Origin: Kibdelosporangium persicum
Lineage (GTDB): Bacteria; Actinomycetota; Actinomycetes; Mycobacteriales; Pseudonocardiaceae
DNA length: 64,000 nt
Assembly: GCF_013280595.1 (NCBI RefSeq)
Contig: NZ_JAAATY010000034.1
Location: forward strand, 41,636 to 105,635
Direction of reading: 5' to 3'
The notes beneath the pieces are model-generated. The model had not been told where the DNA came from, did not search any database, and saw only the letters and a program-made list of their open reading frames with translations. Below are positions 42,267-50,062 of the stretch, in pieces (position 1 is the stretch's first letter; every line of letters begins with the position of its first letter). The position numbers and the translations under genes are program-made.

Positions 42267-43736
42267 CTAGTACGCGAACGCGAGTTCGTCGGACTTCTTC
42301 TCGGCGGGCTTGTCCGGCGGCGGCATCACCCCGGCGATTCCCGCGCGGGCGTAGCGCCGCAACAGGAACACCTCAAGGACAGCCAGTGCCGCGTAGACCG
42401 TCGTCAGCACGATCAACGAGGTCAGGACCTCCCCGACGGTCAGCCCGGAGACACCGCGCGCGGTGAACATCCAGACCCCGTCGACCCCGGTCGGGTTCGG
42501 CACGACCACAAACGGCTGCCGTCCCATCTCGGTGAAGATCCACCCGAAACTGTTGGCCAGGAACGGAGTCGCGATGCCCGCCAGCGCGGCCCGGCGGAAC
42601 CACGGCGACTGCGGCATGCGCCCGCCGCGAGTCAGCCACAACGCCGCCGCGGCCGCCAACGCCGCCAGCGCGCCGAACCCGATCATGAACCGGAAACCCC
42701 AGTACGTGACCGGCAGGTTGGGCACGTAGTCGATCGGCTGCCCGGACAGCTCGCCGAGCTTCGGGTCGACCGGGTAGAACTCGCCGTACTTGGCCTGGTA
42801 CTCCTTGACGAGGTCCTCGATGCCCTTGACCTCGCTGGTGAAGTCGTTGTGCGCCAGGAAGGACAGCAGCGCGGGCACGGTGATCGACTTGACGTTCTCG
42901 CAGTCCGGCCTGGCCACGTCCCCGTAGGCGAAGACCGAGAAGCTGGCCGGTTGTTCGGTGTGGCACAACGCCTCCGCCGCGGCCATCTTCATCGGCTGCT
43001 GCTCGAACATCAGCTTGCCCTGGAGGTCGCCGGTCACCGCGAGCAGCCCGAACGAGATCATCCCGACCACGCCGCCGAGCTTGAGCGACGACCGCCACAC
43101 CGCCTGTTCCTCACGCCGCCGCGTCAGGTGCCAGACCGCGATGCCGACCAGGAACGCCCCGGCCACCGCGAAACACCCGGCGATCGTGTGCGGGACCGCG
43201 GCCAGCGCGGTGTTGTTGGTCAGCAGGGCCCAGATCGAGGTGAGCCGCGGCCGTCCGTCGACCAGTTCGACGCCGACCGGGTGCTGCATCCACGAGTTGG
43301 CGGCCAGGATGAAGTACGCCGAGGCGATCGTGGCCAGCGAGAACGCCCACGCACACGCCAGGTGGACCTTCTTGGGCAGCTTGTCCCAGCCGAAGATCCA
43401 CAGCCCGAGGAACGTGGACTCGACGAAGAACGCCAGCAGGCCCTCCATCGCCAGCGGCGCGCCGAACGCGTCGCCGACGAACTTCGAGTACGCGCTCCAG
43501 GACATCCCGAACTGGAACTCCTGGACGATCCCGGTGACCACCCCCATGGCGAAGTTGACCAGCATCAACTTGCCCCAGAACTTGGTCATCTTCAGGTACT
43601 TCACGTCACCGGTACGCACCCACGCCGTCTGCATCCCGGCGACGAGGACCGCCAGTCCGATCGTCAGCGGGACCATCAGGAAGTGGTAGACGGTGGTGAT
43701 GCCGAACTGCCACCGGGCCAGATCCAGAACGTCCAC
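42267..43736 (-). CDS. cydA: Cytochrome bd oxidase subunit I
   Basis: A 489-residue catalytic subunit holding hemes b558, b595 and d. DLARWQFGITTVYHFLMVPLTIG supplies a heme histidine near residue 19, and EFQFGMSWSAYSKFVGDAFG and FFVESTFLGLWIFGW are core motifs. The periplasmic quinol loop is of the short type. GWIFTEMGRQPFVVV is the conserved GRQP motif with F in place of the usual W. A GTG start at 43736 has AGGA upstream; a longer reading across the divergent MFS gene is rejected. Confidence 0.95.
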   Translation of the reverse strand: MDVLDLARWQFGITTVYHFLMVPLTIGLAVLVAGMQTAWVRTGDVKYLKMTKFWGKLMLVNFAMGVVTGIVQEFQFGMSWSAYSKFVGDAFGAPLAMEGLLAFFVESTFLGLWIFGWDKLPKKVHLACAWAFSLATIASAYFILAANSWMQHPVGVELVDGRPRLTSIWALLTNNTALAAVPHTIAGCFAVAGAFLVGIAVWHLTRRREEQAVWRSSLKLGGVVGMISFGLLAVTGDLQGKLMFEQQPMKMAAAEALCHTEQPASFSVFAYGDVARPDCENVKSITVPALLSFLAHNDFTSEVKGIEDLVKEYQAKYGEFYPVDPKLGELSGQPIDYVPNLPVTYWGFRFMIGFGALAALAAAAALWLTRGGRMPQSPWFRRAALAGIATPFLANSFGWIFTEMGRQPFVVVPNPTGVDGVWMFTARGVSGLTVGEVLTSLIVLTTVYAALAVLEVFLLRRYARAGIAGVMPPPDKPAEKKSDELAFAY

Positions 43737-43792
43737 ACCACGATCCTGCGACCGGCGGAGATTTTTCTCTTGGTGCGGCAGTCCCCTATCGT

Positions 43793-43808
43793 CGGGACCT
43801 AGGTCCCG
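43793..43808. promoter_or_regulatory. 16-bp perfect palindrome before MFS gene
   Basis: CGGGACCTAGGTCCCG lies 6 bp before the GTG of the MFS gene and in the cydA/MFS divergent region, next to a -10-like TATCGT (43787-43792). It could be an operator around the transcription start; a terminator is less likely in this position. Confidence 0.4.
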
Positions 43809-43814
43809 GGGGGT

Positions 43815-45008
43815 GTGACTATGCGCACGCGGTTCGCGATCGCGTCCATCATCGATTCGACGGCCAGCGGTGTGTGGCCGCCGTTCGCGCTGCTGTTCCT
43901 GGTGAACGTGCAGCACATGGCGGACACCACAGCGGGGATGAGCATCACGGTCGGCGGTCTGATCGGCGTGACGGCCGGCCCTGCCGTGGGCATGCTGCTG
44001 GACCGGATCGGGCCCGCGCGGCTGGTGATCGCGTCCAATGTGGTCCGGCTGGCCGGGTTCGCGTACTACCCGCAGGCCGACACCGTGCCGGAGGCGATCC
44101 TCGTGGCGACGGTGATCAGTGTGGGCGACCGTCTCTTTTGGACGTCGAACGCGCCGTTCGCCAAAGCCGTCAGCACCGGTGAGCGGGACGTCGAACGGCT
44201 GCTCGGCCGCCAGTCGATCGGCCGGTTCGCCGGCTTCGGCATCGGCTCGGCGTTGATCGGCGTCATGCCGGACGTGGCCGATCCGGCGATCTACAACGTC
44301 GTGAACTACGTGGCCGCGGCGGCGCTCGGCCTGGCGGCGGTGATCCTGCTCGGTATCACGACTCCGGGACAGACCACGGTGAAAGCGGGCTGGCCGGTTG
44401 TGCTGCGGGACCGCCGGTACGTGGCCATCTGCGCGACACAGGTCCTGTTCTGCCTCGCCAGCGTCGGCAAGTACACGGTCCTGCCGCTCGTGGTGATCAA
44501 CGAGCTGCACATGCAGCAGTGGGTCGCCGGAGCCGCGATGATCATCGGCACGGTCGTCTACATCCTCGTGCAGGAACCCGTGTTGCGGATCGCCGAGAGG
44601 TTCCCGCGCAGCCTTGGCATGATCGTCGGCGCCGGGCTGTTCGCGGTGAGCTTCGGCGCGCTGGCGATCTTCCCGGCCACGCCGGTCATCTTCGCCACGA
44701 GCGCGGTCATGTCCGTCGCCGAGGCCCTCTTCAGCCCGCTCAGCACGGCCGCTGCCGCCGACGCTGCCCCCAAGCAGGCCCAGGGCCGGGCCAGCGCGCT
44801 GTTCCAGCTGTCCTGGGGCATCGCGGTCGCTGCCGGGCCGTGGTTGCTCACCGGCCTGATGACGGTCGGCGTGACGGCGCTATGGCTGACGTTGGCCGCG
44901 ACCTCAGCGGCTGCCATACCCGCGGTCATCGCAACGCAGTCGCGACCTCGGCAGCAGTCCGTACGACCTGAGGTCCCACAACCTCCGCGTGCAGACGCTC
45001 AAAAGTGA
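43815..45008 (+). CDS. MFS transporter
   Basis: A 397-residue major facilitator with about twelve hydrophobic helices. The loop 2-3 motif is VGMLLDRIGPARLVIASN (a D-R-x-G variant) near 65-80. A cytoplasmic loop near 190-200 divides the halves. Drug or metabolite export is plausible but the substrate is unknown. The last 25 or so residues are hydrophilic and lie in an 83-bp overlap with the convergent IclR gene. A GTG or the ATG two codons later can start it. Confidence 0.82.
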   Translation: MTMRTRFAIASIIDSTASGVWPPFALLFLVNVQHMADTTAGMSITVGGLIGVTAGPAVGMLLDRIGPARLVIASNVVRLAGFAYYPQADTVPEAILVATVISVGDRLFWTSNAPFAKAVSTGERDVERLLGRQSIGRFAGFGIGSALIGVMPDVADPAIYNVVNYVAAAALGLAAVILLGITTPGQTTVKAGWPVVLRDRRYVAICATQVLFCLASVGKYTVLPLVVINELHMQQWVAGAAMIIGTVVYILVQEPVLRIAERFPRSLGMIVGAGLFAVSFGALAIFPATPVIFATSAVMSVAEALFSPLSTAAAADAAPKQAQGRASALFQLSWGIAVAAGPWLLTGLMTVGVTALWLTLAATSAAAIPAVIATQSRPRQQSVRPEVPQPPRADAQK

Positions 45009-45573
45009 CCACGCCGACGCTCGCCCGTAGCCCTGACACGCCCCGCACCGGCGCTGCGATGCCGTACGCCCCCGCCTGAAGCTCTCCGGCCGTCGCGACC
45101 CATTCCGGACCGTCGAACGGCAACAGGATGGCCTTGCCCGCAGCGCCCTTACGCAGCGAGTGACGCGTCCCCACGCGGTAGGCGACGTGATACGCCGTCC
45201 ACGACGGCTCGACGACGGCGACGGCCTGTGCTTCGTCTCCGTCGGCGACCGTCAGGTGAGCGGTCGCGCCGATCGACTCGGCGAGCTCACGCAGCGCGGG
45301 CAACGCGGCATGCCGCAATTGCGGCAGAACGCGCGCAGAGAGCCTCAGCAGCCCCAGACCGAGGCGAACACGCGATCCCTCCCGCCGGACCAGCCCACGG
45401 GCCTGCAACGGCACCAGAAGGCGGTACACCGCCGCGCGGCTGGCGCCGATCGCGGCGGCGAGGTCGCTGATGGTCGGCGCCTCGGACTCGGAGTCCGCGA
45501 CCGCCTGCAACAGCGCCAGCCCCCGGTCGAGCGTCAGGGAGCTCTCTTTGCCGTGCGCGCCCGGGGAGGTCAT
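44926..45573 (-). CDS. IclR-family regulator (homogentisate locus)
   Basis: A 215-residue regulator. The winged HTH is LDRGLALLQAVADSESEAPTISDLAAAIGASRAAVYRLLVPLQARGLVRRE (about 14-64), followed by a compact IclR effector domain ending TAAEVATALR. It overlaps the end of the fahA gene by 4 bp, so it is the last gene of that operon. It is the best candidate to bind TGTCCG-N5-CGGACA in the hmgA/operon divergent promoter. Ligand probably homogentisate or a breakdown product (inference). Confidence 0.85.
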   Translation of the reverse strand: MTSPGAHGKESSLTLDRGLALLQAVADSESEAPTISDLAAAIGASRAAVYRLLVPLQARGLVRREGSRVRLGLGLLRLSARVLPQLRHAALPALRELAESIGATAHLTVADGDEAQAVAVVEPSWTAYHVAYRVGTRHSLRKGAAGKAILLPFDGPEWVATAGELQAGAYGIAAPVRGVSGLRASVGVVTFERLHAEVVGPQVVRTAAEVATALR

Positions 45574-46733
45574 GACGCGGGCAACACTGTGCCGACGACC
45601 TCCGCGAGCCCGACGACCGAGCCGTCCGGGCCCGGCGCGGTCGCGGTGATCCGCACGGTGTCGTGATCCTCCAGGAACGTGCGCTGTTCACCGCCGGCGA
45701 GCGTGATCTTGTCCCGGCCGCCCCAGCTCATCTCGAGGAAGCAGCCCAGCTGGTCGCGCTCCGGGCCGGACACCGTGCCGGACGCGAACAGGTCGCCGGG
45801 CCGCACGGTCGCGCCGTTCACGGTCATGTGCGCCAGTTGCTGGGCGAACGAGTAGAACATGTCCGCGAACCTCGGCCGGGACACGGTCGTGTTGTTCCAG
45901 TCGATCCGCAGCAGCAGGTCCAGGCCCCATGGCTGGTCCTCGACGAGGTACTCCTGCACCGGGTGCGTCCGCGGCGGCGTGTGCACGCGCGCGGCCGAGA
46001 ACGCGTCGAGCGGGGTCACCCATGCCGAGATCGACGTCGCGAACGACTTGCCGAGGAACGGCCCGAGCGGCTGGTACTCCCAGCCCTGGATGTCCCGCGC
46101 GGACCAGTCGTTCACCAGCACCACGCCGAACACGTGGTCCGCCGCGGCGGACGTCGGCACCCGGCCGGTCACCGGTCCCCCGCAGACGAACCCGACCTCG
46201 GCCTCGATGTCCAGCCGCTGCGACGGGCCGAAGACAGGGCCCTTCCGCTGGCCGTGCGGACGCACGACCGGCGTGCCCGACACGACGACGGTCCCGGCGC
46301 GGCCGTGGTACCCGACCGGCAAATGGGTCCAGTTGGGCAGCAAGGGCGAGTCGTTCGGCCGGAAGATCCTGCCCGCGTTCTCCGCGTGGTACTTCGACGA
46401 GTAGAAGTCCACGTAGTCGGCGACCGCGAACGGCAGAACGGCGTTGTCGATCGGAACCAGCGTGGCGCCCTTGGGCGCGGCCGACGCCTGCGTCAGCTCC
46501 ATCAGCCGCGCGCGGACGTCCGTCCAGGCCTGTCTGCCCGCGGCGAGCAGCGGGTTGAGCGAGTCCGCGGCCACCAGATCGGCGTGGTCACCGAAGGAGG
46601 ACGCGATCGGCCGCAGCGGCAGGGCCCGGTCGCCGAGCCGCACGGCGACCTGGCCGTCCACCACGCCGTACGGCAGCGTCTGCGGACCGAACGGCTGGTC
46701 CGGGCTGAAGGCCTCGTCGTCCACCCACGTCAC
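45570..46733 (-). CDS. fahA: Fumarylacetoacetase
   Basis: A 387-residue hydrolase splitting fumarylacetoacetate to fumarate and acetoacetate, the last step of tyrosine/homogentisate breakdown. SSKYHAENAGRIFRPN, LPVGYHGRAGTVVVSG, RLDIEAEVGFV (metal glutamates), VNDWSARDIQGWEYQPLGPFLGKSF and GTVSGPERDQLGCFLEMSWGG are all family signatures. The GTG at 46733 overlaps the upstream stop as GTGA, setting the start; an extension to 46781 is rejected. Confidence 0.95.
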   Translation of the reverse strand: MTWVDDEAFSPDQPFGPQTLPYGVVDGQVAVRLGDRALPLRPIASSFGDHADLVAADSLNPLLAAGRQAWTDVRARLMELTQASAAPKGATLVPIDNAVLPFAVADYVDFYSSKYHAENAGRIFRPNDSPLLPNWTHLPVGYHGRAGTVVVSGTPVVRPHGQRKGPVFGPSQRLDIEAEVGFVCGGPVTGRVPTSAAADHVFGVVLVNDWSARDIQGWEYQPLGPFLGKSFATSISAWVTPLDAFSAARVHTPPRTHPVQEYLVEDQPWGLDLLLRIDWNNTTVSRPRFADMFYSFAQQLAHMTVNGATVRPGDLFASGTVSGPERDQLGCFLEMSWGGRDKITLAGGEQRTFLEDHDTVRITATAPGPDGSVVGLAEVVGTVLPAS

Positions 46734-47605
46734 AGCAACCCCAGTTGTTCCAAGTCGGCGACCGGCTCGGCCAGCGAGCACGAACCGTAGGACGCGAAGA
46801 CACCCCGGACCGCGTGCGAGGCCGCCTCGGACAACTCGCTCGCCTCCTTGGCCAGCGCCTCGGAGTCGGTGCTGTTCAGCGCCTCGCGGACGTCTCCGCC
46901 CGCCAGCGACCGCGCGGTCGCCACGAGCAGGTTGAGGAAGCCGTGGTGGGTGAACCCGGTCTCCTCGTCAGTGTGCCGGACCGCGTTGTGCAGGCCCGCC
47001 GTCGCCTTGAACGACACGCCGCCGGCGCTGACCACCGAGAGGAAGTCGGAGATCTCGTCCACGGTCGGGAACGCCTGCTGGCTCAGCCCGCCGCAGCGCA
47101 GCTTGGGCCAGCTGCCGTGCTCGGCGACCTTGCGGATGCTCGCCAGCCAGTCCGGGCCGCCGCGGCGCGGCTCGATCACCCGGATGACGTCCTCCGGCAC
47201 GAACTCGGAGACCCGTTCGAGCCACTGGTCGTCGACGTCGGACGGCGCCGGCATCTCGACCATCCGCAGCGCGAGCAGCTCGGTGCGGGACTCGACGATC
47301 GACAGTGCCTTGGGCACGCCGCCGAGACCGGTGTCGATCACCAGCGACAGGGCGACCGGCTTGACCGGGCGGACCTTGATCAGCTCGGTGATCAGCTCGG
47401 GCAACCGGGACGCCGGACAGAGGAAGAGGCCCATCACCGCGGCCCGGTTCGACGACCGCATCTCCAGGTGCGCGGCGATCGCGTCGGGCATCGCGGCGTT
47501 GCCCGGCGGGAACAGGGCGGCGTCGTCGACAAGCCTCGCGAGCAGGGGCGGAACACCTCGAGGGCCGGGCGGCGGGAGTTCGACTGCGCTTGACACGGCT
47601 GACAC
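46730..47605 (-). CDS. Conserved protein of the homogentisate operon, function unassigned
   Basis: A 291-residue soluble protein without a domain I can name. Stretches such as LARLVDDAALFPPGNAAMPDAIAAHL, CGGLSQQAFPTVDEISDFLSVVSAGGVSFKATAGLHNAVRH and THHGFLNLLVATA suggest an alpha/beta barrel. It is first in the operon with fahA and iclR and divergent from hmgA. No maleylacetoacetate isomerase gene is present here, so a role in that isomerisation or in the next steps is possible but unproven. The GTG at 47605 is chosen because a -10-like TACGCT lies exactly 6 nt upstream; a TTG at 47632 is the alternative. Confidence 0.7.
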   Translation of the reverse strand: MSAVSSAVELPPPGPRGVPPLLARLVDDAALFPPGNAAMPDAIAAHLEMRSSNRAAVMGLFLCPASRLPELITELIKVRPVKPVALSLVIDTGLGGVPKALSIVESRTELLALRMVEMPAPSDVDDQWLERVSEFVPEDVIRVIEPRRGGPDWLASIRKVAEHGSWPKLRCGGLSQQAFPTVDEISDFLSVVSAGGVSFKATAGLHNAVRHTDEETGFTHHGFLNLLVATARSLAGGDVREALNSTDSEALAKEASELSEAASHAVRGVFASYGSCSLAEPVADLEQLGLL

Positions 47606-47635
47606 GCTAGTAGCGTACCGGGAACTGAACAAAAA

Positions 47636-47652
47636 TGTCCGCTATCCGGACA
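47636..47652. promoter_or_regulatory. Probable IclR operator in the hmgA divergent promoter
   Basis: TGTCCG-CTATC-CGGACA, a 17-bp inverted repeat of the shape bound by many IclR-family proteins. It overlaps the -35 position of the leftward operon and lies 13 bp before the hmgA start codon, so one bound dimer could control both directions. Confidence 0.65.
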
Positions 47653-47665
47653 CAGGAGAGAGGTC

Positions 47666-48844
47666 ATGCCTTACTACCGAAGCGTGGGCGAGATACCCCG
47701 AAAGAGGCACACCCAGTTCCGCGCACCGGACGGATCGCTCTACGCCGAAGAGCTGATGGGTGTGGAAGGCTTCTCGAGTGACTCGGCACTGCTCTACCAC
47801 CGGCACCTGCCGACCGCGATCGTCAACGCCGTCCAGGTCGCCGACGAGCGCTCGACGTCGCCGAACATGCCGCTCAAGCCCCGGCACTTCCGCTCGCAGG
47901 ACCTGAAGTGGGACTCGCCCGCCGAGGTGGACGCCGTGACCGGGCGTCGCCTGTTGTTCGGCAACGCCGACGTGAAGATCTGCTTCGTCGCCGCGACGCA
48001 GCCGTCACCGCTGTACCGCAACGCGGCCGGTGACGAGCTGCTGTACGTACAGACAGGCACCGCGGTGGTCGAGACGATCTACGGCGCGCTGACCGTCGGC
48101 GACGGCGACTACGTCGTGATCCCGACCTCGTGCACGTACCGGGTGGTGCCCGGCGAGGACCTCCGGATGCTCGTCCTGGAGGCGACCGGGCACATCGGCC
48201 CGCCGAAGCGGTACCTGTCCTCGAAGGGACAGTTCCTGGAGCACTCGCCGTACTGCGAGCGTGACCTCCGCGCGCCGACCGAGCCCCTGCTGGTCGACGG
48301 CGAGGATGTGGACGTTCTCGTCCGGCACCGCGCGGGCGTCACCCGCTTCACGTACGCCCACCACCCGTTCGACGTGGTCGGCTGGGACGGCGCACTGTAC
48401 CCGTGGGTGTTCAACATCCGTGACTTCGAGCCGATCACCGGCCGCGTGCACCAGCCGCCGCCCGTGCACCAGACGTTCGAAGGCCCGAACTTCGTGGTGT
48501 GCTCGTTCTGTCCGCGCAAAGTGGACTACCACCCCTTGGCTGTGCCTGTGCCGTACAACCACGCCAACGTGGACTCCGACGAGCTGATGTTCTACGTCGG
48601 CGGGAACTACGAGGCCCGTAAGGGTTCCGGGATCGGGTTGGGTTCGTTGTCACTGCACCCGTCCGGGTGTACGCACGGCCCACAGCCCGGCGCCGTCGAG
48701 GCTTCCCTTGGCGTGGAACAGTTCGACGAGACCGCGGTCATGGTCGACACGTTCCGCCCGTTGGAGCTCGGCGAGGCGGCCGAGGCCTGCGAGGACCCGT
48801 CGTACGCGTGGAGCTGGGCACGGCGCGGCCCCAGCGAGGGCTAG
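47666..48844 (+). CDS. hmgA: Homogentisate 1,2-dioxygenase
   Basis: A 392-residue Fe(II) ring-cleaving dioxygenase converting homogentisate to maleylacetoacetate. The cupin core is seen in ELLYVQTGTAVVETIYGALTVGDGDYVVIP. The iron and substrate region is VHQTFEGPNFVVCSFCPRKVDYHP..NVDSDELMFYVGG..HPSGCTHGPQPG, providing the two-His-one-Glu set. The length fits bacterial enzymes of the shorter type. The ATG has AGGAGAGAGG upstream. Its stop overlaps that of the convergent small gene. Confidence 0.94.
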   Translation: MPYYRSVGEIPRKRHTQFRAPDGSLYAEELMGVEGFSSDSALLYHRHLPTAIVNAVQVADERSTSPNMPLKPRHFRSQDLKWDSPAEVDAVTGRRLLFGNADVKICFVAATQPSPLYRNAAGDELLYVQTGTAVVETIYGALTVGDGDYVVIPTSCTYRVVPGEDLRMLVLEATGHIGPPKRYLSSKGQFLEHSPYCERDLRAPTEPLLVDGEDVDVLVRHRAGVTRFTYAHHPFDVVGWDGALYPWVFNIRDFEPITGRVHQPPPVHQTFEGPNFVVCSFCPRKVDYHPLAVPVPYNHANVDSDELMFYVGGNYEARKGSGIGLGSLSLHPSGCTHGPQPGAVEASLGVEQFDETAVMVDTFRPLELGEAAEACEDPSYAWSWARRGPSEG

Positions 48845-49056
48845 TTCTCCCACTGCAGAGCCAGATCGCGGCTGCCGCCGTAGCGGGCGAGGGCGTCCTC
48901 GGCCGAGTTGTGCACGCCGAACATGGTCCGCCGGGTGATCGGATCACGTCGGTAGACCACGGCCTCGACGTCGTCGCCCGCGGTGATCTGCATGCCCCAC
49001 GCGAAGACCTGGTTCGGGTTCTCGGCGTTGGTGAGCGTGAAAAGTTGCGCGTCCAT
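48841..49056 (-). CDS. Small protein paired with XRE regulator (locus 1)
   Basis: A 71-residue protein, MDAQLFTLTNAENPN onward. Its AWGM, a central FGVHNSAEDALARYGG and a final LALQW align with the gene at 58231-58557 ([23 protein letters not shown]). In both loci it lies next to an XRE gene of one family. An alternative start at 49074 adds six residues. Function unknown; possibly a regulator partner or small effector. Confidence 0.65.
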   Translation of the reverse strand: MDAQLFTLTNAENPNQVFAWGMQITAGDDVEAVVYRRDPITRRTMFGVHNSAEDALARYGGSRDLALQWEN

Positions 49057-49145
49057 GGTTCCGAGTATCCACATGGGACACTCAACTCCGTCGTGTGCAC
49101 AACTGGAATTCCCAATATTGAACCGGCGTGGTGTTTTATGCCCGC

Positions 49146-49973
49146 ATGGCTAAAGCAGAACGCCCACCATATCTGCGCCGAAGGCTGGGGGCAAAGCTAC
49201 GGCGTATGCGGGAAGCGTCCGGTCATACGCTTGACTCAGCCGCGTACGCGTTGGACAAGACACGCAGTGCGTTGCATCGTATAGAGACGGGCGAGACGAA
49301 AGCGAATGTGCATCTCGTCCGGACGATGATGGATCTGTACGACCACGTCGACCAGGCCCTGATCGACGAAACACGCCGCTCGCTCAGGAAGCCGTGGTTC
49401 TCCGCTTATGGCGTGCAGGACAATGGCGGATATCTCGCCGTGGAAACGGAGGCGAGTCACGTCGACGAGTTCGCCGCGCAGATCGTCCCGGGGCTGTTGC
49501 AGACTGACGGTTACATCCGTGCTCTCGTCACGACTCGTGGCCGCACGAATTCCGACCAGGCGGCGCTGATCCGGCTGTTCCGGCAACGCCGACTGATCTC
49601 CGAGGAACGGCCGCTGACCTACACCGCGATCGTCGACGAGGCCGCGTTGCTGCGTCAGGTCGGCGGTCCCGCGGTGATGCGCGAACAGTTGCACCACCTG
49701 ATCGAGCTCGCGAATCTGCCGACCGTGAATCTGCGCGTGCTGACTCTCGCGCAGGGCGTGCACGACGCGTTGCCCGGCCCGTTCTGCCTGCTGTCCTTCC
49801 CCGATCCGGAGGACCCCGAATACCTGTACGTCGAACACGTCACCGGCACCGTGCACAATGAGGACGAGGACGAGGTCCGGGAAGCCAGAATGGTCTTCGC
49901 CCAGCTCCAGTCGGTCGCGCTGGACCCGGCCGAGTCCGTCGCGCTGATCAAGCGGCGCACCGGCCGGCCATGA
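49146..49973 (+). CDS. XRE regulator with DUF5753
   Basis: A 275-residue regulator. The N-terminal HTH is LGAKLRRMREASGHTLDSAAYALDKTRSALHRIETGETKANVHLVRTMMDLY. A DUF5753 domain follows (about 95-270: VPGLLQTDGYIRALV, YTAIVDEAALLRQVGGPAVMREQLHHLIELA, YVEHVTG), the actinomycete-typical partner of DUF397 proteins. Here the neighbour is not a DUF397 protein but the divergent 71-residue gene. The ATG at 49146 is preferred to a GTG at 49128. Confidence 0.85.
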   Translation: MAKAERPPYLRRRLGAKLRRMREASGHTLDSAAYALDKTRSALHRIETGETKANVHLVRTMMDLYDHVDQALIDETRRSLRKPWFSAYGVQDNGGYLAVETEASHVDEFAAQIVPGLLQTDGYIRALVTTRGRTNSDQAALIRLFRQRRLISEERPLTYTAIVDEAALLRQVGGPAVMREQLHHLIELANLPTVNLRVLTLAQGVHDALPGPFCLLSFPDPEDPEYLYVEHVTGTVHNEDEDEVREARMVFAQLQSVALDPAESVALIKRRTGRP

Positions 49974-50062
49974 TCATCCGCTGACCTGCGGCAACACCGG
50001 ATTGTCGGTGGGTGGCCCTAGAGTCTCACCCGAGATCGAGACTTTGTTGGGGGTCTTGCGGA

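Noticed and set aside
41181..43802. 873-codon plus-strand frame across cydB and cydA
   Set aside because: Antisense shadow; Arg/Asp/Gln-rich and overlaps two certain genes.
42267..44510. 747-codon version of cydA
   Set aside because: The upstream 258 codons run antisense through the MFS gene; cydA starts at GTG 43736 with a ribosome-binding site.
49146..49973. DUF397 partner for the DUF5753 regulator
   Set aside because: Neither adjacent small protein has the DUF397 pattern (W-K/R-S-S-Y-S start, V-x-V-R-D-S core).
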